From the NCBI GenBank assembly GCA_937992175.1, contig CALKLF010000045.1, positions 1 to 49,492 on the forward strand: DNA of 49,492 nucleotides. Reading direction: 5' to 3'. The stretch is from an uncultured Fimbriimonadales bacterium (GTDB taxonomy: Bacteria > Armatimonadota > Fimbriimonadia > Fimbriimonadales > GBS-DC). Each line of letters begins with the position of its first letter. The stretch's first letter is position 1. A model generated the notes under the pieces. It had not been told where the DNA came from. It did no database searches and saw nothing but the letters and a program-made list of their open reading frames with translations. A program made the position numbers and the translations under genes. Below, in pieces: positions 17,853 through 23,931 of the stretch.

Positions 17853-20344
17853 GGAACCCCCGCCCCCCGCGACAGGCGCGAGAAGCGAGGGAACTTCGGC
17901 TGTCAGAGATTATACCATGCTTCCCTCGCGCGATTCGGCAACCCGATGGGAGTTTTATGGTGAACTGCCCTACACATCCTGACGACACGCCCTCGCTTCA
18001 CTTGACAGAGCGCAACGGGCAACTGCTTGCGCACTGCTTTGGTGGCTGCGAACAGTCCCGCGTGTGGCAAGCGTTGCTTGAACTCGCTGGGCATTCGCGC
18101 CCCTCGCAAGGGAATGCTCGCCCTTCACGAGAGCAGGCACGAACTTCGCGAGAGCCTGAATCGCGCGATTCAGAGGAACCTGCTGGACTGTCGCTTGCCC
18201 AATACTGCGAAGCGAAGCGATTAGACCCTGCTTTGCTCCAGCAGTGGGGCGTTCACGACACCGAGCTGCGAGGTAGACCCGCGATTGCCGTTCCCTACTT
18301 GAATGAGCGAGGCGAAACGGTTGCTATGCGCTACCGCCTGAGCCTCGCAGGTGAAAACCGCTTCCGATGGGCACGGGGCAATCGCCCCTTGCTTTATGGA
18401 GCATGGCGAGTTCACGAGTTCCCTGACGATGTGTGCTACCTTGTGGAAGGCGAATCCGATTGCCATAGCCTCTGGAGCGCGAACTTGCCTGCTCTCGCCT
18501 GCCCTGGCGCAGGCACATGGCGTGAGAGTTGGTGGTTCCATCTGATGGGCTTCCAGCGCGTGATTGTTGTACCTGACAGTGATGAGGCAGGGCAATCGCT
18601 GGCGCGACGCCTTGCCGAAACCGCCCCGCCGATTGCGCTGGAACGAACAGAGGTTGTTCAACTGCCCTGCAAAGATGTTTCTGAACTCTGGCAACTGTGC
18701 GAAGCTAATCCTGAGCGATTCAGAGCCGAGCTGGAGCAACTACCACGAAAGCCCCTTCGCGAGTGGCGCGAAGGTGAGCCTGAAGGGGAACCCGAACCCA
18801 TTCAACTTCGCCCTGCGAGCGCGGTTGAATCGGTAGCCCTACCGCCCGTCATACATCCCTTGCTCTATGAACAAGGCGTTTCCTTGTTGGTAGGACTGCC
18901 CGCCTCAGGTAAGACCGTGATGAGTTTAGAGCTTGCGAGTGCGATTGCCGATGGAACCCGCGTGTGGGGCAATCTCCAACCCCCCGAAGGAGCCGTGCTA
19001 TGGTGCGATTATGACCATCCCGCCGAGCAATTGTTGCCACTGCTTGAAGGGTTCCTGCACACGCGCCGTTTAGACCGCCTCTACTTCGCTTCTAATGCGG
19101 ATGGCGAAGTCTTACCAATCACATGGGAAACCTACCCCCGTTGGGTTCGGACACTGAAAACGATTCAGCCGAAACTATTGGTATTGGACACACTGCTTCA
19201 CGCGCTTGATGTGCGAGATGAACTCACAGACCTTGAAGCCCGTTCGGGTATGCAACTTCTACGACAGCTCGCGCGTGAGGTGGGATGTGCCGTTCTCGGA
19301 GTTCACCATCCACGAAAGCTGGGTGCGGAAAGCCCTGCCATTCACTCGGCTTCAGGGAATCTCCGCTGGACAGCTGCTGCCGATGTGGTGGCATACCTCT
19401 CGCTTGTGAGGCGTGAAGGCGTCCCCTACGGGCAACTCGCGCGATTGTCCATCCTGAAGAATCGGCACGGGCAGTGCCCGATGGAGCTGGAGTTCCTTCG
19501 CACGGCATACCGCTTCGTGCCCGCAAGCCCTGAGCAAGTGCCCCCCACAGAGTGGGATGTGGTAAGGAAGCTTCTTGAACAGCGCGGCGAAGCCACCTAC
19601 CGCGAGCTGACAGAGGCACTTCAACAAGCAGGATTCAGAGTGTCCGAGAACGCCGTGCAGTTGCGAGCTCGCCGTCGATGGCAACCCGCAGGGTTGGTGG
19701 AAATAGTACGCGAAGGGTTCCCTGCTGTTGCACGAATCCGACTGAATAGAGTGCAAGTGTTGATTCCTAAACCTGAAGACCGCAAAGACTGGACTGACTG
19801 TTCAGACCGAACTGACTGGACTGACCGAACTGACTGCCCTACAGTTCAGTCCAGTTCAGTCAGTTCAGTCTTAACTCTCTCCATAGACGCGAACAGCGAA
19901 TCTGTTCCTTCCCCCTCTCGCGCCGAAGGGAGTGGAGCCGAGCCTTCTCTCGCGCCTGCGGAGCCTGCCCCCGCGACTGCAGAATCGGACGATTCGGTAC
20001 TCACAGGTGAAGGTCTCGTAGCGACGATTCTTCGGGAGTTTCAAGGTTCACGCCTGCTCTCCGAGCGCGAGATGTTGGAGGCGCGTTTGCGGTTGCTTCA
20101 GCAAGACCCTGTCGCCCCGTTGGGGGCTGATGAAGTAGCGGAGGTTCTCGCACTGTGGCGGCTTGCCGAATCGAAGCGATTCCCGCGCCTCGATGTTCCT
20201 AACTACGCTGTCGTGGAGCGTGGCGCGTCGGGCTGGCGTGCCTTCCTGGAATGCGCTGCAGGTTCAGGCGCGGTTCAACTCGCGCTGGAACTGCTCCAGC
20301 AACCCCCGAACCACGCCACGCAACCGAGCCTGTTCGAGTCCTAA
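17849..20344 (+). CDS. Primase-helicase replication protein of the element
   Basis: 831 residues. A CHC2-like zinc finger lies at ~39-75 (CPTHPDDTPSL, then HCFGGC). A TOPRIM primase core lies at ~200-255 (CYLVEGESDC; VVPDSDEAG). A RepA/DnaB-type P-loop domain lies at ~345-560 (Walker A LVGLPASGKTVM; Walker B LLVLDTLL; GVHHPRK). A winged-helix-like part follows (YRELTEALQQAGFRV), then a low-complexity linker encoded by a repeat array (WTDCSDRTDWTDRTD), and a ~110-residue C-terminal domain. This is the composite plan of replication proteins in phages, satellites and small plasmids. The linker repeats may be the origin. Confidence 0.88.
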   Translation: MRNPRPPRQAREARELRLSEIIPCFPRAIRQPDGSFMVNCPTHPDDTPSLHLTERNGQLLAHCFGGCEQSRVWQALLELAGHSRPSQGNARPSREQARTSREPESRDSEEPAGLSLAQYCEAKRLDPALLQQWGVHDTELRGRPAIAVPYLNERGETVAMRYRLSLAGENRFRWARGNRPLLYGAWRVHEFPDDVCYLVEGESDCHSLWSANLPALACPGAGTWRESWWFHLMGFQRVIVVPDSDEAGQSLARRLAETAPPIALERTEVVQLPCKDVSELWQLCEANPERFRAELEQLPRKPLREWREGEPEGEPEPIQLRPASAVESVALPPVIHPLLYEQGVSLLVGLPASGKTVMSLELASAIADGTRVWGNLQPPEGAVLWCDYDHPAEQLLPLLEGFLHTRRLDRLYFASNADGEVLPITWETYPRWVRTLKTIQPKLLVLDTLLHALDVRDELTDLEARSGMQLLRQLAREVGCAVLGVHHPRKLGAESPAIHSASGNLRWTAAADVVAYLSLVRREGVPYGQLARLSILKNRHGQCPMELEFLRTAYRFVPASPEQVPPTEWDVVRKLLEQRGEATYRELTEALQQAGFRVSENAVQLRARRRWQPAGLVEIVREGFPAVARIRLNRVQVLIPKPEDRKDWTDCSDRTDWTDRTDCPTVQSSSVSSVLTLSIDANSESVPSPSRAEGSGAEPSLAPAEPAPATAESDDSVLTGEGLVATILREFQGSRLLSEREMLEARLRLLQQDPVAPLGADEVAEVLALWRLAESKRFPRLDVPNYAVVERGASGWRAFLECAAGSGAVQLALELLQQPPNHATQPSLFES
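19787..19870 (+). repeat. Iteron-like inverted repeat array inside the primase gene
   Basis: The left half repeats GACTGGACTGACTG and ACCGAACTGACTG. The right half has three copies of CAGTTCAGTC, at 19842, 19852 and 19861, which are roughly the complement of the left half. The array is 84 bp, and the whole can fold on itself. It encodes a meaningless Thr/Asp/Trp then Ser-rich linker, suggesting the DNA rather than the protein is conserved. It is a candidate replication origin. Confidence 0.6.
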
Positions 20345-20349
20345 CCGCG

Positions 20350-20464
20350 AGGCAGGCAGGGTAGCTCGCCATTCACCTCCCCCATGCTGCCCCCGCCTGC
20401 CTATTAGTACACATCAGTTTACCCCGAAGCTGCTTTTCTATTTTTCGCGCGTGCGCTGTATAAA
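20350..20464 (+). promoter_or_regulatory. Inter-gene hairpin and -10 box before the small HTH gene
   Basis: AGGCAGGC (20350) pairs with GCCTGCCT (20395-20402) around a 37-nt loop. Downstream, TATAAA (20459-20464) ends 7 nt before the ATG at 20472, with no Shine-Dalgarno, suggesting a leaderless transcript. Confidence 0.4.
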
Positions 20465-20471
20465 CAACGGT

Positions 20472-20687
20472 ATGGACACAACCGAACGCGCGAGGCTGCT
20501 TCGCGAGGCTTTAACGGCGCGAGGGGAACGACTTTACCTCGCTTGCCGTCGCCTGAGCATTAGCACGGCTACCGTTTATTCTTGGGTACACGGCTACCCG
20601 CCCCGCCGTGCCCAAGCGAGGGAGCGACTCGCTGCGCTGCTCAACATACCCTTAGAGCAACTGGAGGAATGCGATGCCACGAAATAA
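20472..20687 (+). CDS. Small helix-turn-helix protein
   Basis: 71 residues (MDTTERARLLREALTARGER). RLSISTATVYSWVHGYPPRR is a recognition-helix-like HTH, and ERLAALLNIPLEQLEE closes it, as in XRE/CI-type folds. It overlaps the next gene by 14 nt, and the AGGAG in its tail is the ribosome-binding site of that gene. Likely an element-specific regulator or accessory replication protein. Confidence 0.7.
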   Translation: MDTTERARLLREALTARGERLYLACRRLSISTATVYSWVHGYPPRRAQARERLAALLNIPLEQLEECDATK

Positions 20688-21786
20688 GCCCGAACTGATT
20701 GAGCCTACCGACTGGAACTCGGAGCCGATTGAACCCGCATACGACGCGATTGGCGAACTCGCACGGCTTACGAACCTACCCGCCGAGAGTGTCGCGCTAC
20801 TCGCAGCGTGGCTGTCCCGCGCACTCCCGCACCACGCGATTCTCTGCTTAGTAGGACGCCACGCGCCCGAACTGGCAACCCGCCTCGCCGAGCTGCTGGA
20901 CACCGAACCCCGACTGCTTCCCGAAGCCCTAACCGAAGTCCCGAACGACGCGACGGTCTACATCTCCTACTCGCCCGTGAGCCTGCCCGACAGGGAGTGG
21001 AACAACCTTGCCCACGCTGCACGCAAGGGCGTGCCCATCCTGCTTGGCTGTGTCAATCCCTTGACAAGCCCGCTGCTCTTCGGCGAAGTGCTAAGCTTGT
21101 TCCTGAATGCCAAGCCTGCCCCTGCAGGAGAGTGGGCTGTTGAACCGTTGCGCAGCGCACTCGCACGCCTTGAACCCGCCGTGTGGCAACTCGCACTGCG
21201 CAATCATCAGCTCGGCGAGGCTCATGCGCTTGCCCAAACCGAGCCGTTGCTGGAGCGCATACCACGCATACCGAAACTCTTTTCGGATGGCGCGTGGGAG
21301 GGCACGCCCCGAAGCCTTGTGTTAGCTACATCCCCCACGACGCCAATGACTATGCCAAGCGATACCGAGATTCTGCAACGGCTTGTGCGTGTCGCACCTG
21401 CGCTTGAGCTACTCCACAACATCGAAACCGTGATTGAACTCACACCCGCTGGCGTGCAGGTGCGGTTGGCGAAATGCGACGCCGTCCACAAGCCTGAAGA
21501 AGTAGACCCGTTCCTTGAAAGCTTGCGTCGCGAACTCCACGCGCCTAACGACCGCGAACGCCTCGCGCTTTGCGTGCGTGTGTGGGAACTCGCCTCCCAA
21601 CTCGGATTCCCTTCGTTGGCGTACGGGCACGCCCGTCAAATTGGGAAGGGACGCTTCGCCTACGAGGCTGCTTTGCGAGCTGGAAGCACAGAGAACCTGA
21701 CTGCACTGCTGCTGGGGTTGCAGGAACTCGCGCGCCCTGAAGCTGAGGCAGGCGAACCCGTCGCGCCCGAACCCGTGATGGTGTAA
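20674..21786 (+). CDS. Element protein of unknown function (370 residues)
   Basis: Acidic, Leu/Ala-rich and mostly helical. The first 140 residues (SVALLAAWLSRALPHHAILC then LVGRHAPELATRLAELL; DATVYISYSP) have the rhythm of a P-loop ATPase domain, but the loop reads GRHAPELA with no GK(S/T), so nucleotide binding is unlikely. The C-terminus (~290-350) looks like TPR-like helices. No transmembrane helix or signal is seen. It could be a helicase-loading or helper-interfering factor by position only; I do not recognise a family. Confidence 0.65.
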   Translation: MPRNKPELIEPTDWNSEPIEPAYDAIGELARLTNLPAESVALLAAWLSRALPHHAILCLVGRHAPELATRLAELLDTEPRLLPEALTEVPNDATVYISYSPVSLPDREWNNLAHAARKGVPILLGCVNPLTSPLLFGEVLSLFLNAKPAPAGEWAVEPLRSALARLEPAVWQLALRNHQLGEAHALAQTEPLLERIPRIPKLFSDGAWEGTPRSLVLATSPTTPMTMPSDTEILQRLVRVAPALELLHNIETVIELTPAGVQVRLAKCDAVHKPEEVDPFLESLRRELHAPNDRERLALCVRVWELASQLGFPSLAYGHARQIGKGRFAYEAALRAGSTENLTALLLGLQELARPEAEAGEPVAPEPVMV

Positions 21787-21791
21787 ATCGC

Positions 21792-21838
21792 CCCCTGCAG
21801 CGATGGGCTGCAGGGGCTTGCCCCTCTCGCGCGAGGGG
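21792..21838 (+). terminator. Two stacked GC-rich hairpins
   Basis: CCCCTGCAG (21792-21800) pairs perfectly with CTGCAGGGG (21808-21816). A second hairpin CCCCTC/GAGGGG follows (21821-21838). They lie directly after the 370-residue gene and could separate it from the TerS-like gene. There is no T run. Confidence 0.4.
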
Positions 21839-21855
21839 TATTCACGCCTGTAGCA

Positions 21856-21912
21856 GCGGTTTTATGGACAGAATTGGGCACTTTTTGAACTCGCGTGGTG
21901 TCCATAAACCGC
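21856..21912. promoter_or_regulatory. Operator-like inverted repeat before the TerS-like gene
   Basis: GCGGTTTTATGGACA (21856-21870) and TGTCCATAAACCGC (21899-21912) are complementary except for one extra base, with 28 nt between them. The right arm covers the expected -35 region of a weak TATGGT box (21922-21927) that ends 6 nt before the ATG at 21934. Confidence 0.5.
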
Positions 21913-21933
21913 TTTGCGCTGTATGGTTTTCGT

Positions 21934-22329
21934 ATGCCGAAACGCCGAATCACACGCGAGCAAAGGCGCGAGAAGATGGACGCCATCGTGCGTGCCTTGC
22001 AATCAGGGGTTTCTCTACGCACGGCACTCACAATCGCTAACATTAGCCGTTCCTGCTTCTATGAGTGGCAGCGACGGTTCCCTGCCTTCGCCGAAGCCGT
22101 AGAGCAAGCTGAAGCGAGTGCGATTGCCCATCTGGAACGCACGGCGTTCGAGCTTGCCCTCTATGAGCGCAGCGAGCGGATGGTGCAGTGGCTACTGGAA
22201 CGGCGGTGCCCCGAAGTTTATAGCCCGAAGCAACAATCGCCTGAGGGCTACCACATCGAGGTTCTCGCCCCACCTGATGACGGCTCGGTTCCCTACGAGG
22301 TTCATCTCAGGAACGGCGTGAAACCCTGA
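21934..22329 (+). CDS. Small-terminase-like (TerS / phBC6A51-type HTH) protein
   Basis: 131 residues (start MPKRRITREQRREKMDAIVR). An N-terminal HTH (SLRTALTIANISRSCFYEWQ) is followed by FPAFAEAVEQAEASAIAHLE, a long helix, and VQWLLERRCPEVYSPK. This order (AxxAGISRxTFYxW, then ERxxxxxLKxRxPExY) is typical of phage small-terminase and phBC6A51-type HTH proteins that recognise DNA for packaging. No large terminase accompanies it, as in satellites that borrow the helper's motor. A plain HTH regulator remains possible. It is the last gene before the right att site. Confidence 0.65.
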   Translation: MPKRRITREQRREKMDAIVRALQSGVSLRTALTIANISRSCFYEWQRRFPAFAEAVEQAEASAIAHLERTAFELALYERSERMVQWLLERRCPEVYSPKQQSPEGYHIEVLAPPDDGSVPYEVHLRNGVKP

Positions 22330-22374
22330 CAATCGCCTTTGAATTGGCAGGAATCTCTCGCCCTCTCGCGAATG

Positions 22375-22412
22375 GAAAAAAGTGCCTGCCCTGCGTTGCG
22401 GCGCAGGCAGGC
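22375..22412 (-). terminator. Terminator for leftward transcription from tRNA-Thr
   Basis: On the minus strand a GC-rich hairpin (GCCTGCCTGCG and CGCAGGGCAGGC, one-base bulge) is followed by a T run (complement of A at 22375-22381). It also closes the convergent TerS-like gene. Confidence 0.55.
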
Positions 22413-22519
22413 TGAGGCTGTAGCAGGGTGCGCTGCCACAGCGCGTGTGGAGTTCCACACCCGCCCCAAAATTCCTGCTGAGTGCCCCTGCGAGAAGCCC
22501 TCTGGAAAATCGGGTTTCT

Positions 22520-22546
22520 GTCCCGTTCACCTGTGAAAAACGGGAC
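22520..22546. other. Perfect 8-bp hairpin near the right end of the element
   Basis: GTCCCGTT (22520-22527) and AACGGGAC (22539-22546). The 22413-22634 stretch holds no gene. It also has a GTGTGGA/TCCACAC palindrome and, at 22557-22568, ACCTTCCACTTG, a partial copy of the tRNA-Thr anticodon arm, as an integrase-binding site might have. Confidence 0.4.
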
Positions 22547-22634
22547 GGGGTTTAGACCTTCCACTTGAGAAGTGTAGGGTTTCGTATGGGGCAACATTTA
22601 GTGGGCAAGAGGCAGTATGAGCACAACCGATGGG

Positions 22635-22709
22635 TGGAGCCGGCGGGGGGATTCGAACCCCCGACCTTCCACTTACAAGGCGGTTGCTCTACCACTGAGC
22701 TACGCCGGC
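22635..22709 (-). tRNA. tRNA-Thr (anticodon TGT), intact; right attachment site
   Basis: Acceptor GCCGGCG pairs with CGCCGGC, the anticodon loop is CTTGTAA (TGT), the T arm is intact and CCA is encoded. Its 3' part (22635-22693) is duplicated at 16240. It keeps a TATACT promoter box on its 5' side, so this is the functional copy that was rebuilt on integration. Confidence 0.95.
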
Positions 22710-22719
22710 TCGCGATGAT

Positions 22720-22725
22720 AGTATA
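22720..22725 (-). promoter_or_regulatory. -10 box of tRNA-Thr
   Basis: TATACT on the minus strand, 10 nt before the tRNA 5' end. No good -35 is visible. Confidence 0.5.
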
Positions 22726-22749
22726 CCTTAACGCAGGGCGACATTACTG

Positions 22750-23243
22750 CTACTCCATCGCCTGCTGCCCGGTGTCGCGCTCTACACACTGCGCCTGCGA
22801 CACGCCCATCAGTAAGGCGGTACTCGGTATCTGGAAACCTTCGCCTGCCAACAGCTGCGCCCCCGTGCGGATCTGCAGGCGCTGCCCGTCGGCTTCAGCA
22901 CGCGATGCAGCTCAATCAGACGGGGCGCCATTATCACGAGGTAGGCGGTGAGGTCGTTCCTGACAAGGGACTCCACGAAGCCCTCAATCAGCCGCCCCAG
23001 TACGTAGCGTGGGCACTTCAGCAGGAACTCCTGATAGGCGTGTTCGCTCCACTGCCAGGTATCCGTGAAGGCTTTGATTTGCGCCTAGGCAGGTTCGCCT
23101 GTGGCTTCGCGGAACAGCAGGTTATAATCGCGTGCACTGTTGAACGGCGGGTCTAGGTAAATCTGGTCTACGCACCCGTCGGGGATATGTTTGCGCAGCA
23201 CCTCAAGGTTGTCGCCGTGGTAAAGCGTGCAGGTTATAGGTGT
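22750..23243 (-). pseudogene. Decayed site-specific DNA methyltransferase
   Basis: Reading the minus strand from about 23243: LYHGDNLEVLRKHIPDGCVD, then QIYLDPPFNSARDYNLLFRE, an in-frame TAG at 23087-23085, then AQIKAFTDTWQWSEHAYQEF and APRLIELHRVLKPTGS. At ~22880 the centre of the gene is missing; after a frame change the C-terminal piece follows (LQIRTGAQLLAGEGFQIPST to QQAME and a stop at 22750). DPPF is the catalytic motif of amino-methyltransferases. The stop, the frameshift and the missing middle (TRD and AdoMet motif) show it is dead. It abuts the tRNA-Thr hotspot and may be left from an earlier insertion. Confidence 0.85.
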
Positions 23244-23613
23244 TGGGTTCGGTGCGTGGGTATGGATTCCTGCCGTTCCGCTTTTTGCCGATGGGGCGCA
23301 GTGTATCCCATAATAAGCGCTTTTTGCGAAAAGTGCTGCTGCAACAGGAGAAAAAGAGGTCGGGAGGGGGAAAGAACAGCAGGCAAAGGGGACGATTGCA
23401 TCTTAGAGGCACTTGCAACAAGTTACAGGGCATGCATGGGGGCGTGCCCCTACTGTGCCTGTAGGAGGCACGCCTCAGAAATAAGCGACTTACACCGCGC
23501 AAGCGATGAACGCGTCAAGGTGCCCTTCCAACTAGTAAGTGGAAGGTCTGCCCGAAATCGCCCTGCAATTTTCCGCGCCGCTGCCAATAATAAACGCAGG
23601 AGGCGTTGGAACG
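23244..23613. other. Gene-free stretch with dispersed-repeat debris
   Basis: 23356-23414 (GAGGTCGGGAGGGGG through GAGGCACTT) is nearly identical to the minus strand of 34928-34867. At 23535-23548 there is a 14-bp exact copy of the tRNA-Thr anticodon arm (GTAAGTGGAAGGTC), in the same orientation as the functional tRNA reads. No gene is seen; AGGAGG at 23598-23603 serves the next gene. Confidence 0.55.
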
Positions 23614-23913
23614 ATGCACACGACGCTGAAAACGACCAGCAAGAAACACAAGCTGACCCTGTCGGGTGAAATTGGCTTTGCAGAGACGAACGAACTCTGG
23701 GACGCCGTGCAACAGATTGCGCAGCAGCCCAGAGAGACGCAGATCGAGTGGAGCAACCTGAACCGAATCCACTATGCAGGCATTCAGACACTGTTCGCCC
23801 TGCGCAAATCGCTCGAGGAACAAGGCTATAAATTGCAGTTCGGCGAGCCAAATCCGAATCTCTATCAACAGCTGCACACCTTCGGCGTGTGGGACGCGCT
23901 GATACAATCCTAA
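23614..23913 (+). CDS. STAS-domain protein lacking the usual phospho-Ser
   Basis: 99 residues with AGGAGG 10 nt upstream. The fold reads as a STAS domain: LTLSGEIGFAETNELWDAV, IEWSNLNRIHYAGIQTLFAL, RKSLEEQGYKLQF. In anti-sigma-factor antagonists the motif is DSSG with a phosphorylated Ser; here it is HYAG, so classical kinase control is unlikely. It lies 18 nt before cheA and is likely co-expressed. It may be a scaffold or input protein of the chemosensory complex. Confidence 0.8.
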   Translation: MHTTLKTTSKKHKLTLSGEIGFAETNELWDAVQQIAQQPRETQIEWSNLNRIHYAGIQTLFALRKSLEEQGYKLQFGEPNPNLYQQLHTFGVWDALIQS

Positions 23914-23931
23914 CCATAAGGGAGCGGAGCG

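Larger units (their letters stand above)
16240..22700 (+). mobile_element. Integrated satellite-like element in tRNA-Thr (PICI-like), ~6.4 kb
   Basis: The element is bounded by direct repeats made of the 3' part of tRNA-Thr (16240-16298 and 22635-22693, 59 bp identical; one mismatch; six more identical bases). All cargo is on the plus strand: tyrosine integrase next to the left repeat, XRE regulator, primase-helicase, small HTH protein, unknown 370-residue protein and a TerS-like protein. There are no capsid, portal, large-terminase, tail or lysis genes. The right-hand tRNA is intact; the left copy is only a 3' remnant. This is the plan of phage-inducible chromosomal islands or related satellites. 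The alternative is a small integrative plasmid; the TerS-like gene argues for packaging. Confidence 0.8.

Noticed and set aside
17628-20687. Toxin-antitoxin pair in the element (two small HTH genes)
   Set aside because: Neither HTH gene is next to a toxin-like gene; one is coupled to the primase and the other to the unknown 370-residue protein.
23203-23502. 99-codon minus-strand frame upstream of the dead methylase
   Set aside because: The sequence is low-complexity (FFPPPDLFFSCC) and made from the dispersed repeat.
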